From contig KB445791.1 in assembly GCA_000320605.2 (NCBI GenBank), positions 81,458 through 128,548 of the forward strand: DNA of 47,091 bases. The letters run 5' to 3'. The notes beneath the pieces are model-generated. The model was not told where the DNA came from, made no database searches, and saw nothing but the letters and a program-made list of their open reading frames with translations. Source of the DNA: Gelatoporia subvermispora B. Lineage: Eukaryota > Basidiomycota > Agaricomycetes > Polyporales > Gelatoporiaceae. Both the position numbers and the translations under genes were made by a program. Positions 12,589 to 23,300 of this stretch are shown here, one piece after another. Numbering within the stretch: the first letter of the stretch is position 1; each line of letters opens with the position of its first letter.

Positions 12589-15500
12589 CTACGTCGGGTC
12601 ATAGCGAACGGGGGGGCGCGCGACGCGGCCGGAGCGCGTAGTCGTCTGTTGAGGCGGCACGTAGTGTGTGCGCAAATTCTCACGCTCGGGCGGCGGAGAC
12701 GGCGTGCGGCGTGTCGCCGACGGGATCGTGGGAGCGGGAGCGAGCGCGGGGGCGCGGCGCGTTGAGCGCGAAGGCGCGGACGGCTCGGGGAGCTCGGGGG
12801 CAGCTGTGGGAACGGGCGGTGCGTCATTCGGGGACACGGGAATAGACGCGGAGGGGACAGTCACCGTGTATTCGCGCTGGAGCGCATCGGGCGGCGGGCG
12901 AGGCGCGCGGGGGTGGCGCCGATGGAATCGCTCGATGAGCTCGTCGCAAGTGTGAGGGACATCGGACAGCGGGATCCAGGCGTTCTCGTCCTCGGAGCGG
13001 TCTTGATAGCGCACGAGGTACTCGAAGCGGCGCCCGGTCTTGCGCGCATCAAGGATCGATGTGATCTGGGTTGCCGGGTCGTCGGTGGGTTCGAGCTCGA
13101 ACGGTTGCGGCTCGGCATGCGCGTGGAAAGCAGACGGGTCCTTGTAGGGCTCGAGGAGTGAGACGTGGAAAACGGGGTGAAGTCGGGAGAGATAGGCGGG
13201 GAGAGTGAGCTTGTAGGCGCGAGGCCCGCAAGCGTGAGCGATGGGGTATGGGCCGAGACGGCGGTGGTCGAGCTTGTCGGAGGGGCGCGTAGTCTTGACA
13301 TGGCGGCGCAGGAGCCAGACGAGCTGACCGGGCTTGAGGTCTGGCATGGGATCATGCCTGCGATCATATGCGCGGGCTTGAATCTCTTGCGCGTGCGCGA
13401 GCTCGGCACGGAGCTCCGCGTGAATGCGCTCGAGGCGCGCAGACAGGTCGGCGGCGGGGGGAACAGGGGACGTGACGGGCTGAGTGAGCTGAGGGGCTGA
13501 GATGGGATGGAAGCCCGTGAGCGCGAAGAACGGGGTCTGCTTGATTGAGGAATTCTCCGAGTCATTGAACGCGAACTCGGCGACTGGGAGATAGTCGACC
13601 CAGTCATCCTGCTGATAGGAGACATAGGCACGGAGGTAGGTCTCGAGGGTCTGATTGGTACGCTCTGTGAGGCCGTCTGTCTGCGGGTGATATGCCGTAG
13701 AGGTGCGCGCATCAATCTGCAGTAGACGAGTGAGCTCGGACCAAAATTGAGAGATAAATACCGATCCGCGGTCGGAAATGATGTTCTCCGGGAGACCGTG
13801 ATAGCGAAAGATTCTGTCGAGAAAGAGCCAGGCGAGCTCCGGGGCTGTGATAGTCTCGTTGCAAGGAATAAAGTGAGCAGCACGAGTGAAGCGATCACAG
13901 ACAACCCAAATAGAATCATACCCGTGGGACTTCGGGAGCTTGACGATGAAGTCCATGGTGATGGAGATCCAAGGGCGAGACGGAATCTCAAGCGGTTGGA
14001 GTGGACCGTAGGGCCGATGACGAACAGCCTTGATCCGGGGACAGACATCACATGCCTCAACATACCGACGGACATGAGTGGCAATGCCAGGCCATGAGTA
14101 GCTGCGCTGGATGCTTTGCAGAGTGCGAGTGCGTCCGGGGTGACCTGCAGTAGGAGCATCATGACGTGAGTGCAAGATATCTGTTCGGAGAGTGGGGGGA
14201 ACATAGAGTCTTCCTTTATGAAAGACCATACCGCCTTCAGCAATGAAGTCGGAGTCACCATGAGCGAGTGCGTTGCGCCATGTCTTGTCGGACTCCCACT
14301 CACGCTTGAAGCGGGCGAGTAATTCTGCAGAGTCGAGGGTCAGCGTTGTAAGAGCGGATATGGACATGCCTGAAGAGCTGGAGGAATGAAGAACACGCTC
14401 GCTTGAATAGAGCAGTTCTGTGTGATACGGCTTGAGAAGCGTCTTGAACTGCGCTTCGAGAGCCTCATCCCCCTTCTGAGGAACGAAGTCGGGACGACGA
14501 GAGGGCGCATCAGCAACGTTCTTGGTGCCAGGGCCCCAGACGAGCTTGAAGTCGAACTCGGAAAGGAACATCGACCAGCGAGCCTGTCGACGATTCAGTA
14601 CACGAGTAGACATGAAATACTCAAGGTTTTTGTGGTCAGAAATGACCGAGATTGGCTGTGCAGTGCCGAGAAGCCAGGCGCGCATGTCCCGGAAGGACTC
14701 GATGACAGCAAGGAGTTCCTTGTCATATACCTCATAATTAATCTCTGCGGGGGTAAATTTCCGTGAGTAATAGGCGACAGGGTGAAGAATACCGTCATCG
14801 TCGGGCTGTTGAAGCACACCGGCAAGCGCAAAGTCCGACGCATCAGTAGCAAGAGTGCATGGACGGGAGGGATCGTAGTGGCGGAGGACAGGATACGATG
14901 CGAGGGCGGTCTTGAGGCTGGTGAAGGCGTCACGCGCAGCCTGCCCAAAGTTGAACGGTGTATCCTTCCTGCAAAGGGAGGTCAGCGGTAAAGCAAGAGA
15001 AGAGTAATGATCCACAAAGCGTCGATAGAAGTTGGTGAAACCAAGGAATGCCTGCACGTCGCAGACATTGCGAGGCTCCGGCCAGGTGCGGATAGTGTCC
15101 AGCTTGGTTGGACTCATCTTGATGCCGTCAGTACCGATAACGTAGCCGAGGTAATCAACCTCGGAGCGGTCAAACGAGCACTTCTCTGGATTGGCAAAGA
15201 GACGAGCTTCCTTCAGACGGTTGAGGACCTGCATGACATGGCAGTCATGGTCCGCCTGGGAACGAGAGAAAATCAGAATATCATCGAGATAAACAACACA
15301 GAAAACATCAAGGAAATCACGCAGCGTATCCTGGATAAACGCCTGGAAGGTTGACGGGGCGTTAGTGAGACCGAACGGCATGACAAGAGTCTCAAAGAGA
15401 CCGAGTGGGGTACGGAAGGCCGTTTTCCACTCGTCACCCTCTCTGACTCGCACAAGGTTAAATGCATTCTTCAGGTCAATGACCGTGAAGCGTGTGCATC

Positions 15501-16941
15501 CCTGCGTCCTATCAAGGAGGTCATCGATGAGCGGGAGTGGGTAGCGGTTCTTCTTGGCGATGGAGTTCAGCCCACGGTAGTCGACGCAGAGCCGGAGCTC
15601 GCCAGACTTCTTGCGTACGAACAGGATGGGTGATGCTGCGGAGGAGGTCGAGCGACGAATAAAGCCTTTAGGGAGATTTTCGTCAAGGTACTTAGCTAGA
15701 GCCTCACGCTCGTCCTGCGAGAGACGATACATCGGACCAAACGGCGGGGACTTGCCCTCTTCGAGGTCGATGGCGATATCGTATGGGCGATGAGGAGGAA
15801 GCAAGTCGACCTCAGAGTCTGAGAACACCGAATCCGCCCACGGCATGTACTTGGCAGGAAGAGAGCGAAGCACGTCTTGACCGTGAGGTTCATCGGGCCC
15901 GAGTTCCGAGGTGAGAGAGGAAGGCGTGGTGCAGAGCGAGGCGACATGGAGTGGAGAACCTAAAGGGTGGAATCGGATCAGTGAAATATCAAGGTTCTTG
16001 GAGCATTTCGCAAAGCGACGAGAATTGAGGACACGAATATCCATACGCGGAGGCGGAAGCGCACGGGAGCAGTCTAGCATTGAGCGACCGAAGCCAGTCA
16101 ACGCAGCCTGACGAGAAAGAAAGGAGACAGAGGGACGCGTCAGAGAGGAAGACTCCGAGTCCGCAGACAAGGGAGCAAGAGATCCGCGGGCCAAGCGGTC
16201 ATCGTGTGAAGGAATAAATTCGTTTGAAGAATGGAAGGGACAACGGGTAGATACACGAGAGTGGAAGCGAGAAGGAAAAGGAGAACGAGAAGGAAGACAC
16301 TTGCCGAGTAGACCGGAGCCTAAGCCGACAGTGGCGACCGAGACAGGATGGGCCGCCGCAGACCGAAGACCGGAGCCTTGGATCACGGAGGTGAGAGGAG
16401 GAGACTTGGAGAGACCACAGCACGACAGCGAGAGGTGCATGGCGGTCCAGTCAATCTGTGGGTTGTGGTTACGGAGCCAGTCCAGACCGAGAATTACCGG
16501 ATAAGCAACAGACACAACTCCGAGGCGGATAATCTCGGAGTGGTCACCAACCACGAGCTGGGAGACAACGTCGTGTGTCACCAGACCTCCCGCAATTGGG
16601 CGGTCATCAACAGCGGTAACGGGGACAGGAATGTCCTTGGGTGAGCGTGGAAGGGAGTGGCGCTGTGCGAAACGGTCAGAGATACAAGAGGAGCTCGCAC
16701 CGCTATCGACCAGCGCAAACGTGTGGACCGACTTGCGATTTGGAAATGAAAGAGTGATGTTGATGAAGAAATGATCTGGATGATTAGTGTCAGTATTCGT
16801 AGCGAAGATATATGAAGGAGCGACGTAGTTTCGGATTTTGTATTGTCCGTCCAATTGGCAGACGAACGGCGGAGGCTCCGGAGCCCTAGCAGCGCCCGGG
16901 ATCTCCTGGGCTGGAGAGGATGTCCCGGTTAGGCTTTTCCC
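12589..16941 (-). CDS. pol: Retrotransposon pol polyprotein with chromodomain
   Basis: One open frame encodes the whole enzyme set. Seen in order: aspartic protease (ALVDSGASSSCIS), reverse transcriptase (LCVDYRGLN, VYLDDILIFS), RNase H (LATDASDFALAGVL), integrase zinc region (HDAPTAGHPG then CDVCPRIKA), integrase core (TMDFIVKLP, ISDRGSVFISQF, TDGLTERTNQTLE), and a C-terminal chromodomain (EYLVRYQDRSEDENAWIP) followed by a Pro/Ser/Arg-rich tail. No ATG heads the frame: the first conserved part begins near a TTG at 16854, and the frame stays open upstream past the end of gag, shifted by -1. Expression as a Gag-Pol fusion by -1 frameshifting is therefore likely; the start given is the slippery site. 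In relatives the chromodomain directs integration toward modified histones. Confidence 0.93.
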   Translation of the reverse strand, partial: GKSLTGTSSPAQEIPGAARAPEPPPFVCQLDGQYKIRNYVAPSYIFATNTDTNHPDHFFINITLSFPNRKSVHTFALVDSGASSSCISDRFAQRHSLPRSPKDIPVPVTAVDDRPIAGGLVTHDVVSQLVVGDHSEIIRLGVVSVAYPVILGLDWLRNHNPQIDWTAMHLSLSCCGLSKSPPLTSVIQGSGLRSAAAHPVSVATVGLGSGLLGKCLPSRSPFPSRFHSRVSTRCPFHSSNEFIPSHDDRLARGSLAPLSADSESSSLTRPSVSFLSRQAALTGFGRSMLDCSRALPPPRMDIRVLNSRRFAKCSKNLDISLIRFHPLGSPLHVASLCTTPSSLTSELGPDEPHGQDVLRSLPAKYMPWADSVFSDSEVDLLPPHRPYDIAIDLEEGKSPPFGPMYRLSQDEREALAKYLDENLPKGFIRRSTSSAASPILFVRKKSGELRLCVDYRGLNSIAKKNRYPLPLIDDLLDRTQGCTRFTVIDLKNAFNLVRVREGDEWKTAFRTPLGLFETLVMPFGLTNAPSTFQAFIQDTLRDFLDVFCVVYLDDILIFSRSQADHDCHVMQVLNRLKEARLFANPEKCSFDRSEVDYLGYVIGTDGIKMSPTKLDTIRTWPEPRNVCDVQAFLGFTNFYRRFVDHYSSLALPLTSLCRKDTPFNFGQAARDAFTSLKTALASYPVLRHYDPSRPCTLATDASDFALAGVLQQPDDDGILHPVAYYSRKFTPAEINYEVYDKELLAVIESFRDMRAWLLGTAQPISVISDHKNLEYFMSTRVLNRRQARWSMFLSEFDFKLVWGPGTKNVADAPSRRPDFVPQKGDEALEAQFKTLLKPYHTELLYSSERVLHSSSSSGMSISALTTLTLDSAELLARFKREWESDKTWRNALAHGDSDFIAEGGMVFHKGRLYVPPTLRTDILHSRHDAPTAGHPGRTRTLQSIQRSYSWPGIATHVRRYVEACDVCPRIKAVRHRPYGPLQPLEIPSRPWISITMDFIVKLPKSHGYDSIWVVCDRFTRAAHFIPCNETITAPELAWLFLDRIFRYHGLPENIISDRGSVFISQFWSELTRLLQIDARTSTAYHPQTDGLTERTNQTLETYLRAYVSYQQDDWVDYLPVAEFAFNDSENSSIKQTPFFALTGFHPISAPQLTQPVTSPVPPAADLSARLERIHAELRAELAHAQEIQARAYDRRHDPMPDLKPGQLVWLLRRHVKTTRPSDKLDHRRLGPYPIAHACGPRAYKLTLPAYLSRLHPVFHVSLLEPYKDPSAFHAHAEPQPFELEPTDDPATQITSILDARKTGRRFEYLVRYQDRSEDENAWIPLSDVPHTCDELIERFHRRHPRAPRPPPDALQREYTVTVPSASIPVSPNDAPPVPTAAPELPEPSAPSRSTRRAPALAPAPTIPSATRRTPSPPPERENLRTHYVPPQQTTTRSGRVARPPVRYDPT

Positions 16942-18161
16942 GAAGGAGCAGCCTTGCGTGAGGCGTCGCGAGCCTTAGCCTTGGCGGACTTGTTCGGACA
17001 AGTGTCCGCGCCATGGCCAGACCCTCCGCAGTACAGGCAGAGGTTCTCCCGCTTACGGCGATCCTTCTCGGCTTGCGTCAAGGGACCCCGGAAGCGGACG
17101 GCATCGACCTCCATCGGCACGACGTCAGAGGAGGAGGAAGCAGGGGCGAGAGGTGCGGAAGGCTGCGAGCGGGGCTGCGGGAGCGAGCGGGGAGCGGGGC
17201 GAGACTGCGAGTGATCGTGACGAGAGCGGTCCTTGCGGGCCAGCTCATCCTCGTGCAGCTCGTTGTCGAACTCGATGGCGAGCTCGACATACTGGTCGAA
17301 GGTGGTGGGTTTGGGACGGACCCCGCGGACCTTGTCGAGGACGGTCTCCTTGAGTCCCTCCTTGAACTGGTCGAGCTTGGTGGTCTCGGACCAGTCCAGG
17401 TGCGGGAGGAGCTCTCGGAAGCGCGCCGCGTAGGCAGCGCACGAGCCCGTCTGACGTAGTGCTCGGATCTTGCGGAGCGCCGTGCGCGAGACGTTCGGGT
17501 CGGCGAAAGCACGGCGGAGTTCCAAGACGAAGGCGGGGTAGTCGGAGAGGAGATGGGAGTAGTGGGTCTTGACCGCGTAGTACCACGTCTTCGGGTTGCC
17601 GTCCTTCAGGTACGAGGCAAGATAGCTCGTCTTGTCAAGATCGGCAGAGATCTGCTGCATGCGGATCCCGTTGTCGACCTCATCCAAGAACGGCTCGAGC
17701 TCCGCGGTCGCGCCGGAGAACAAGCGCGGCTCGCGGAACTTCGTGATTGGGCGGTCGAAACTGGACGGAGCAGGAGCAGCAGCTGGTGCCTGGGAAGACA
17801 GTGGAGGCGCGGGCGCAGAGCCGAGAGGAGGCGCCGTGGAAGCAGGGGCAGCAGGAGGCGTCGCAGACAGGGTTGCCAAGAGGTTCTGGAAACCCGTGAG
17901 CGCGGCGGTCATCGCGTTGAGCGCGGTGCTCGTGGCATGGGACTGAGCCTCCGTGCGGGCACGAGAGTCGGCGCTTTCGCGGCGCAGGTCGTCGAGCATG
18001 CGGATGATGACCGCCTCGGGGGGCTGAGACGGCGCGGGTGTTGACGTGGCATAAGCGCCCGCATCCTGCGAGGCATAACCCTCGGGCGTGTATTGCGTGC
18101 CCCAGGCGGCCTGCTCAGAGGCGTCGTACGGAGCATCGTACGGATGACCCTGGAATGACAT
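16929..18161 (-). CDS. gag: Retrotransposon Gag with CCHC zinc knuckle
   Basis: 410 aa from an ATG 123 bp inside the 5' LTR boundary. Residues about 130-310 form the retrotransposon gag/capsid-like region (FLDEVDNGIRMQQI, TWYYAVKTHY, RFRELLPHLDW), followed by a zinc knuckle CLYCGGSGHGADTC (C-x2-C-x4-H-x4-C) close to the C terminus and a basic Lys/Arg tail. Gag packages the element's RNA in virus-like particles. The stop TAA (16929-16931) lies one codon after the heptamer GGGAAAA, and pol overlaps in the -1 frame. Confidence 0.92.
   Translation of the reverse strand: MSFQGHPYDAPYDASEQAAWGTQYTPEGYASQDAGAYATSTPAPSQPPEAVIIRMLDDLRRESADSRARTEAQSHATSTALNAMTAALTGFQNLLATLSATPPAAPASTAPPLGSAPAPPLSSQAPAAAPAPSSFDRPITKFREPRLFSGATAELEPFLDEVDNGIRMQQISADLDKTSYLASYLKDGNPKTWYYAVKTHYSHLLSDYPAFVLELRRAFADPNVSRTALRKIRALRQTGSCAAYAARFRELLPHLDWSETTKLDQFKEGLKETVLDKVRGVRPKPTTFDQYVELAIEFDNELHEDELARKDRSRHDHSQSRPAPRSLPQPRSQPSAPLAPASSSSDVVPMEVDAVRFRGPLTQAEKDRRKRENLCLYCGGSGHGADTCPNKSAKAKARDASRKAAPSGKA
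16935..16941 (-). promoter_or_regulatory. Candidate -1 ribosomal frameshift heptamer
   Basis: In gag phase the minus strand reads TCG GGA AAA GCC TAA, so the heptamer G GGA AAA fits the X XXY YYZ rule two codons before the gag stop. Slipping back one base enters the long pol frame with no intervening stop. A following stem or pseudoknot was not folded. The placement is seen; function is inferred. Confidence 0.55.
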
Positions 18162-18268
18162 TGTGAGGTACCGAAAGGTAAATCTCTCGGAAATAACGGT
18201 GGGAGGCGGGGAAATGAACGCGGGAAATTTTCGAGGACTCAGCTGATGGGACTAAAACGTCCGAGATT

Positions 18269-18283
18269 TTTGGTACTACCAAA
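18269..18283 (-). promoter_or_regulatory. Primer-binding region with perfect 15-nt palindrome
   Basis: Immediately inside the 5' LTR the minus strand reads TTTGGTA-G-TACCAAA, a perfect inverted repeat with a one-base centre. The TGGTAG start is what a tRNA 3' CCA end would pair with, but the match does not continue convincingly into a known initiator tRNA sequence, so the primer is not assigned. Confidence 0.4.
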
Positions 18284-18284
18284 C

Positions 18285-18562
18285 TGTAACGGGCGCGTCT
18301 TGTTCGGGCGCGGAGACGGTCGAGAGAGAGCGAATCGGGCGGGCGCGGTGTGAACGAAGCAGCGACAAGTACTGGCGTTGGTAGTACGAGGGACGACGAC
18401 GACCCGCGCGCGCGAGGAGGCCGCGCGCGGGCGTCTACATGTACAAATCGGGAAGTCTACATATCTAAACTATGGCCACGGGTGCGTCAAAAACCCCAGT
18501 GGGGAAAAGCTACCGGGCAGCTACTCTAGTCCTCGCGCGGTGTAACGGCCTGAGCCGTTACA
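18285..18562 (-). repeat. 5' LTR of the chromovirus
   Basis: 278 bp, same ends as the left copy (TGTAACGG and CCGTTACA). One mismatch in the CG-rich run distinguishes it from the LTR at 12180-12457. It should carry the promoter for minus-strand transcription of gag-pol; no obvious TATA box was identified. Confidence 0.95.
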
Positions 18563-18567
18563 AATAG

Positions 18568-19110
18568 GGTCGTGAACTGGGAGAGGGAGTGGCTTTTCCC
18601 GGTAGGGGAGCAGTGAGGGTCTGAAGTTATCCACATCAAAGGTGAGTTCCTGAACTTTATGCCACTACGGGCCCAATCTACATCGGAAGAAGTTGATATC
18701 GAACATGTGGCTACTTCAGGATCCCAGGGGAGGAGGAGCGAAATGTCGCCGTGCGGCGGGGGGCCTGACACAATTGCTTTTGACCGGATAGGAATGGCGA
18801 CTTTGACCCGGGCCAAGCTGATCACGTTCCTCGGGAGCACGAGTGATACGAGAACACGAGAATACGAGAACACGACGGTCGCGTCGTGTGTGAAGGGAGC
18901 AGTGCTGAGGGAAATGGAAAAGAGCATACGTGTTGAGTGCATCTCAGTCATTGCGTGTGCCCTCTTGGTGATACACGAAGGCGGGGAACGGATCTTATAT
19001 ACTCTGCGATGAAGGAATCGGTGACATATGTGTGCGATAGATTCCACGGAGCGACAATTGATATCCACCATAACTAAGCACATCAGATTGTTACAGAATC
19101 TACGACATCG
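18568..19110. other. Intergenic, no supportable gene
   Basis: Between the retrotransposon and the F-box relic. Overlapping ORFs on both strands lack recognisable motifs. A short stretch near 18848-18876 repeats ACGAGAACACG-like units. Confidence 0.4.
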
Positions 19111-20386
19111 TCATGGGCATCTGCGATGTGTGTATACAACAGTCACTGTCGTCGGGTAGCTGGGCATGTTCTGAGCGGACGAACCAATACAAAGAGTGAT
19201 CCCCTGTGAGCATGCCTCGGCAGTAATCTCTGGCTTCTCCGAGCCGTCTTCATTGATATCGGCACCATTAGGTTCAAACACCATGCTCGACATGGTGAAT
19301 GTTTCTGTCCATTTGGATGAGTGCGACTGCGAGCCCACCAGCGCGTGCACGTAATCGACGTCAAATGGATGTTCCGTTGCCAAGGACACAGAGATGGTCC
19401 TCAGGGAGCTGAAGTCAGTGGTTGTGATGGTGTCATCCAAGACATGGAACAGAGATGCTCATTTGTTCAAATGGGGAGGGGAATGGCCGCAACAGTAATT
19501 GATCTCTATGGTTGTGATACGATCAGCAGCACTGCGAGAGAGCAGGTAGCAAACGCAGTGACTGCGGACATCTTCGCACGGGAGCATCCGGCCACGTAGC
19601 TGTAGTTGGGTAAGTCGTGCAAGGTTGGCAGAGACTAACGCCGCAGAAGGAAAAGTCAACTCTTGTAGGGCTCGCTCATGCGGATCTCTGGGTAGGTGGG
19701 CCCAGAGTCTCTCAAGGGAGTCGGACAGCGATGGGGCCATGAGCAGATTCCAGAATGGGTGCGACTCGCTAAATGCGCGGCTAGTCAGCTAGCGGGTGGA
19801 CGGAAAGTGAGCGACGCACAACTCGCTCGGCGAGAAGCGATGACGTACCCCGAGCACTTTGAGGCGCAGCGCCCGAGCGAAATAGGCGCTATCTAAGCTG
19901 TAGCTTTAGCTATCGTTCACAGTGACTGCTATCAACTGTAACATGGACAGATTGGGAAGGGCGCATACATCGAGCAAAGTCGGAGAACGACACGAAATGG
20001 ATGCGCGCCAGCAGTAGATAGGTGACTGATCTGAGCGAAGAGAGTGCGAATCTCATTTGGGGGCGCAGTAAGAGCTTTCGCCCTGACAAGGCCATTCTTC
20101 CAAAACGCAAAGTACTCATATCGTATGTTGATATCCGTGACGGGAGCTGGGCACTTCCGATTAAAGCCCTGTTGAGGAAGTAGCCACGCGTAGGATCAGA
20201 TGCTAGATCGAACACCCCAATGTCTCTCCGTTTCTTCACGATCTGTTTAACAATGTTGTGCAAGGTCTTGCAGGTACAGCCGACCGCAAGCAGAGCACGG
20301 CCGCTGTCTATGATCTCGAGAATATTCCACCAGAGCTCGAGTGCCAGGCCTCCTGTGGTGAAGGTGAATGGACGCGCACACTTCAA
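19111..20386 (-). pseudogene. F-box family relic, copy A
   Basis: Exon 1 (to 19849) and exon 2 (19788-19111) flank a 60-nt intron with the same length and position as in copy B. The F-box is readable (LALELWWNILEIID, GCTCKTLHNIVKQIV). Compared with copy B there is a net 2-nt loss near GCTCGATGTATGCGCC (about 19960-19975) that shifts the end of exon 1 out of frame. In exon 2 a conserved Trp codon is TGA (19459-19461), after which the frame continues to 19111. The first residue of the open frame is a TTG, and no good ATG was found. F-box proteins recruit substrates to SCF ubiquitin ligases; this copy is unlikely to make a full protein. Confidence 0.8.
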
Positions 20387-20399
20387 CTAGATCAGCAAG

Positions 20400-23300
20400 G
20401 AGAGTTGGTTGACACATCCATGTACACACTATTGATCCTCCTCCTCTTCTGATTGATACTCCTCACTCTCACCCGGTTCGTTTTCGTTCGATTTGCATCC
20501 TCTACCCCTTCCCACTTCATACTGCTCACTCTCATCTGTTCCCAATCGACATGTTGAGGGACTACCGGAATCTGACGTCGATTGAACTCTTTGAGAGCTG
20601 TGGGAGGTAGAAGTTGTTCTAGTCCCGATACAAGTCAGCCCGGCACTATGAGACTTGCAGCCTGCCTGGGGGTCGAGGCTGCTCCGGCCCCATCTAGGTC
20701 CTAGCACCGGCGTCCTCGGAATGCCGCATCTCATGAACTTTATCTCCCCTGTGCCGCGTTCCTCTCTTGGTATTAACATGCCTTATCGAGTATCTCCTGG
20801 CTGGGTATTGGCTATTCGAGTCCAGCACTCCGCTGAATATATCATTCATTCATGTCGCAGGCGCATATGTGCATAGCGTATGTGCAAAAATACATCAAGA
20901 TGACAAGGTGGGAGTATGTAGGAGCCTCGTAGAGACCTCATTCTCACAAGATGTTCGAGTACCGGTTACACATTCAACAAACCCGAGCAGATCATTTGAT
21001 AAGGATACTTTCCATAGGCTGTGTTGCAGCTTATCGATGCCGGCGCCTCCGAAACTCGGCCGAATGTATCGCTCGGTTGTTTCCCTTGCCCACGACTCTT
21101 CTGAGAAGGAAATGACCTGCTCAGAATCTATACCAAGCCGCAGTTGATACAGAAACCAAAGTCACCAGTCTCACCTTGATGTGATGTTCGGGCGTGTAAC
21201 GACGAATGGGCGGGTGAATCACAGCGGGTCTGGAGAGATGGTGTTGGCTTGAGAACAAGCTGTAGATTGATTCGTGTAATGGGGATACAGCAAAGGTCAG
21301 CACGTGCACTCCCTTTGCTCCCGCAATGCCCGCGGCCCAACTGCTGGTTGACCCATTTTCCCGGGCTCAATCATTGACTTGCCACCTAGTACCGGGCATG
21401 CACCTTGTGGCCCGAGAGCATGGCCGCCCGTTGTGTGCTGCGATTTGAATGCATGTAATATCAACTTTCCAATATGCACCGTCTGTACGGAGGAGCGACA
21501 AGCAAACTCCCTGTGATGACATGTCATGTTCGAGGGATTCCCTACGGGAACGTACCGTGTTCAGCAGATGACATTGCCAGATACTGCCCGAATCTCCCTA
21601 TGGGTTTGTGGAGCGAGATAACGGCTGTGGCAATCCAATCTGTCGATGTTACAGTGACTCCGTACGACGCGTCTGGTCCGCTACTGCCATGCCCGTGTGG
21701 TGTCCAAAAATATGGGACGGGGACTGTGGACGGGACAGGTCTACATCCGGGACAGAAAATTGTTGCTCAGACCCTAGAGTTCGTCAAAGAAGTAGCCGCG
21801 GGTAGGTTCACTCGTGTCAGCGACCCGTCGGAGGACGTTCTGCCTCCCAGATTCAACGCGTGATTCTGTGTGGTCCCCCAGAGTGCAATCGAGACGCAGA
21901 AAACTCAGACAAGAGAGGACACATGCAGTCTCGGCCAAAAGCCATTGTGATTAGATATATAGACACCAGATTAGATACGCTTACGATATAACACCCATTA
22001 TGGCTAAGTCTCGCTTGCCGACAGCTTCACACAGTCGATTGTATAGCAGAAGGGGTGCTGCGAAGTGACTGCACGTATGATACTATGATGCTGTTTTGGG
22101 ACGGAAGGGTGATGAGTCGAATGAGCATTATTTGAACTGCGACCTACGACTCACAAGCCCTTCGCACGCGACTGTACCGTATGCGTCTTTAGATCGGTCA
22201 GAATTATCCATCAGGGTCCTATGTTCAAAAGTTCATGGTTGCAAGATGTAGCGTGCGTTGTCGACGGCGCCTGGATAATCACGTGTATGCGGTGAGCGTT
22301 CGGTCGCGCCAGTGCACTGCACAGTCTGCTCAGGACAGACCGCGCGCCCCAATTCATGCAGGGAGGGAGGATATATTACCCGGTACGGTCCCCATCAGGA
22401 ACACCAGGGTCTGTACCCATACCAGGCAGGGCAGGTACTACCTAATATGTACAGGACATGACCGCCTCGCCCACGGTTGAACAGTGCTAAGTTGAAACAT
22501 CGTAATGTCACCCTGTGCAGACAACCATGGCGTAACAACGCGAGAGTGAGATTGTAATCACTCACCGGAGCATCGTGACCTCATCCATCTCTCGATCGAC
22601 CAATCCTCCTCTCGCCCCTTAGGCTTCCGTACGGTCTTCCAGCCTGTGATGCACAGTCGGAACGTTTCAAGATAGTTCGGTCATGATTGATATGTAGTGC
22701 AATTATTCTCGGCAGTATGCCTTGCTCTCCGTGAACGACTCGACAACACCGGATCAGGAGCTGCATGCAGATGACCAGCAACCGTGTTGCATCCTACTAA
22801 ATGGTGAAGCTGTTAAATCAGGTAGTTGGGTATTTGCAGGCGACATCAGGCAAGGAGTAGGGAGATGACATTGACTCGGCGCACCTCAGGACGCAGGAGG
22901 ATGAGACTCACATCTTGAAGCTGACCTATACGATGAAACCGAATGCTTGAGGATGACGAGGACAGTGGGCGTGCACGGGAGTTCGTTCGAGAGCATACTG
23001 CACCACATTTGGAATGCTGGAGAGTATCGTACTTGACTAGTAGATAGGTAGAGCAGACAGAGAAGACGACAGCTGGAGTTTGAAGAGCAAGGAGCGTGAT
23101 GACGGTTATCCTCGCCCCGGCAACATCCGTCAGCGCCAGAAGTTTCGAATCTTCTTCCGTGATTCTCGGAATTGGTGCTGACAGCCCAACAACTCTCCGT
23201 ATGCGCTGTAGACGCTAGGTATTGCATTCCGGTATATTTGACTACTCGCGCCTCCCTTACTGGTGCCGATCACATAATGGAAAGGTTGTTCAACATATAC

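Larger units (their letters stand above)
12175..18567 (-). mobile_element. Complete Ty3/gypsy chromovirus with target duplication
   Basis: A full-length LTR retrotransposon of 6383 bp (12180-18562) plus the 5-bp target duplication AATAG at 12175-12179 and 18563-18567. The two 278-bp LTRs differ by one base in a GC-rich run (12317-12330 against the matching part of the right LTR), so the insertion is very recent on an evolutionary scale. The element reads on the minus strand: 5' LTR, gag, pol (protease, reverse transcriptase, RNase H, integrase, chromodomain), polypurine tract, 3' LTR. The order with integrase last and a C-terminal chromodomain marks the chromovirus branch of Ty3/gypsy. All frames are open, so it looks potentially active. 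Confidence 0.95.

Noticed and set aside
12861..14303. 480-codon ORF inside pol
   Set aside because: It is a Ser/Arg/Pro-rich shadow in another frame of the pol gene, without motifs.
16854..16856. Pol translation start at TTG 16854
   Set aside because: The frame is open upstream into gag, and a eukaryotic gene is unlikely to start at this TTG; a frameshifted Gag-Pol explains it better.
21474..21863. 129-codon plus ORF as a gene
   Set aside because: No motif, no splice partners and no coding bias compared with the confirmed exons.
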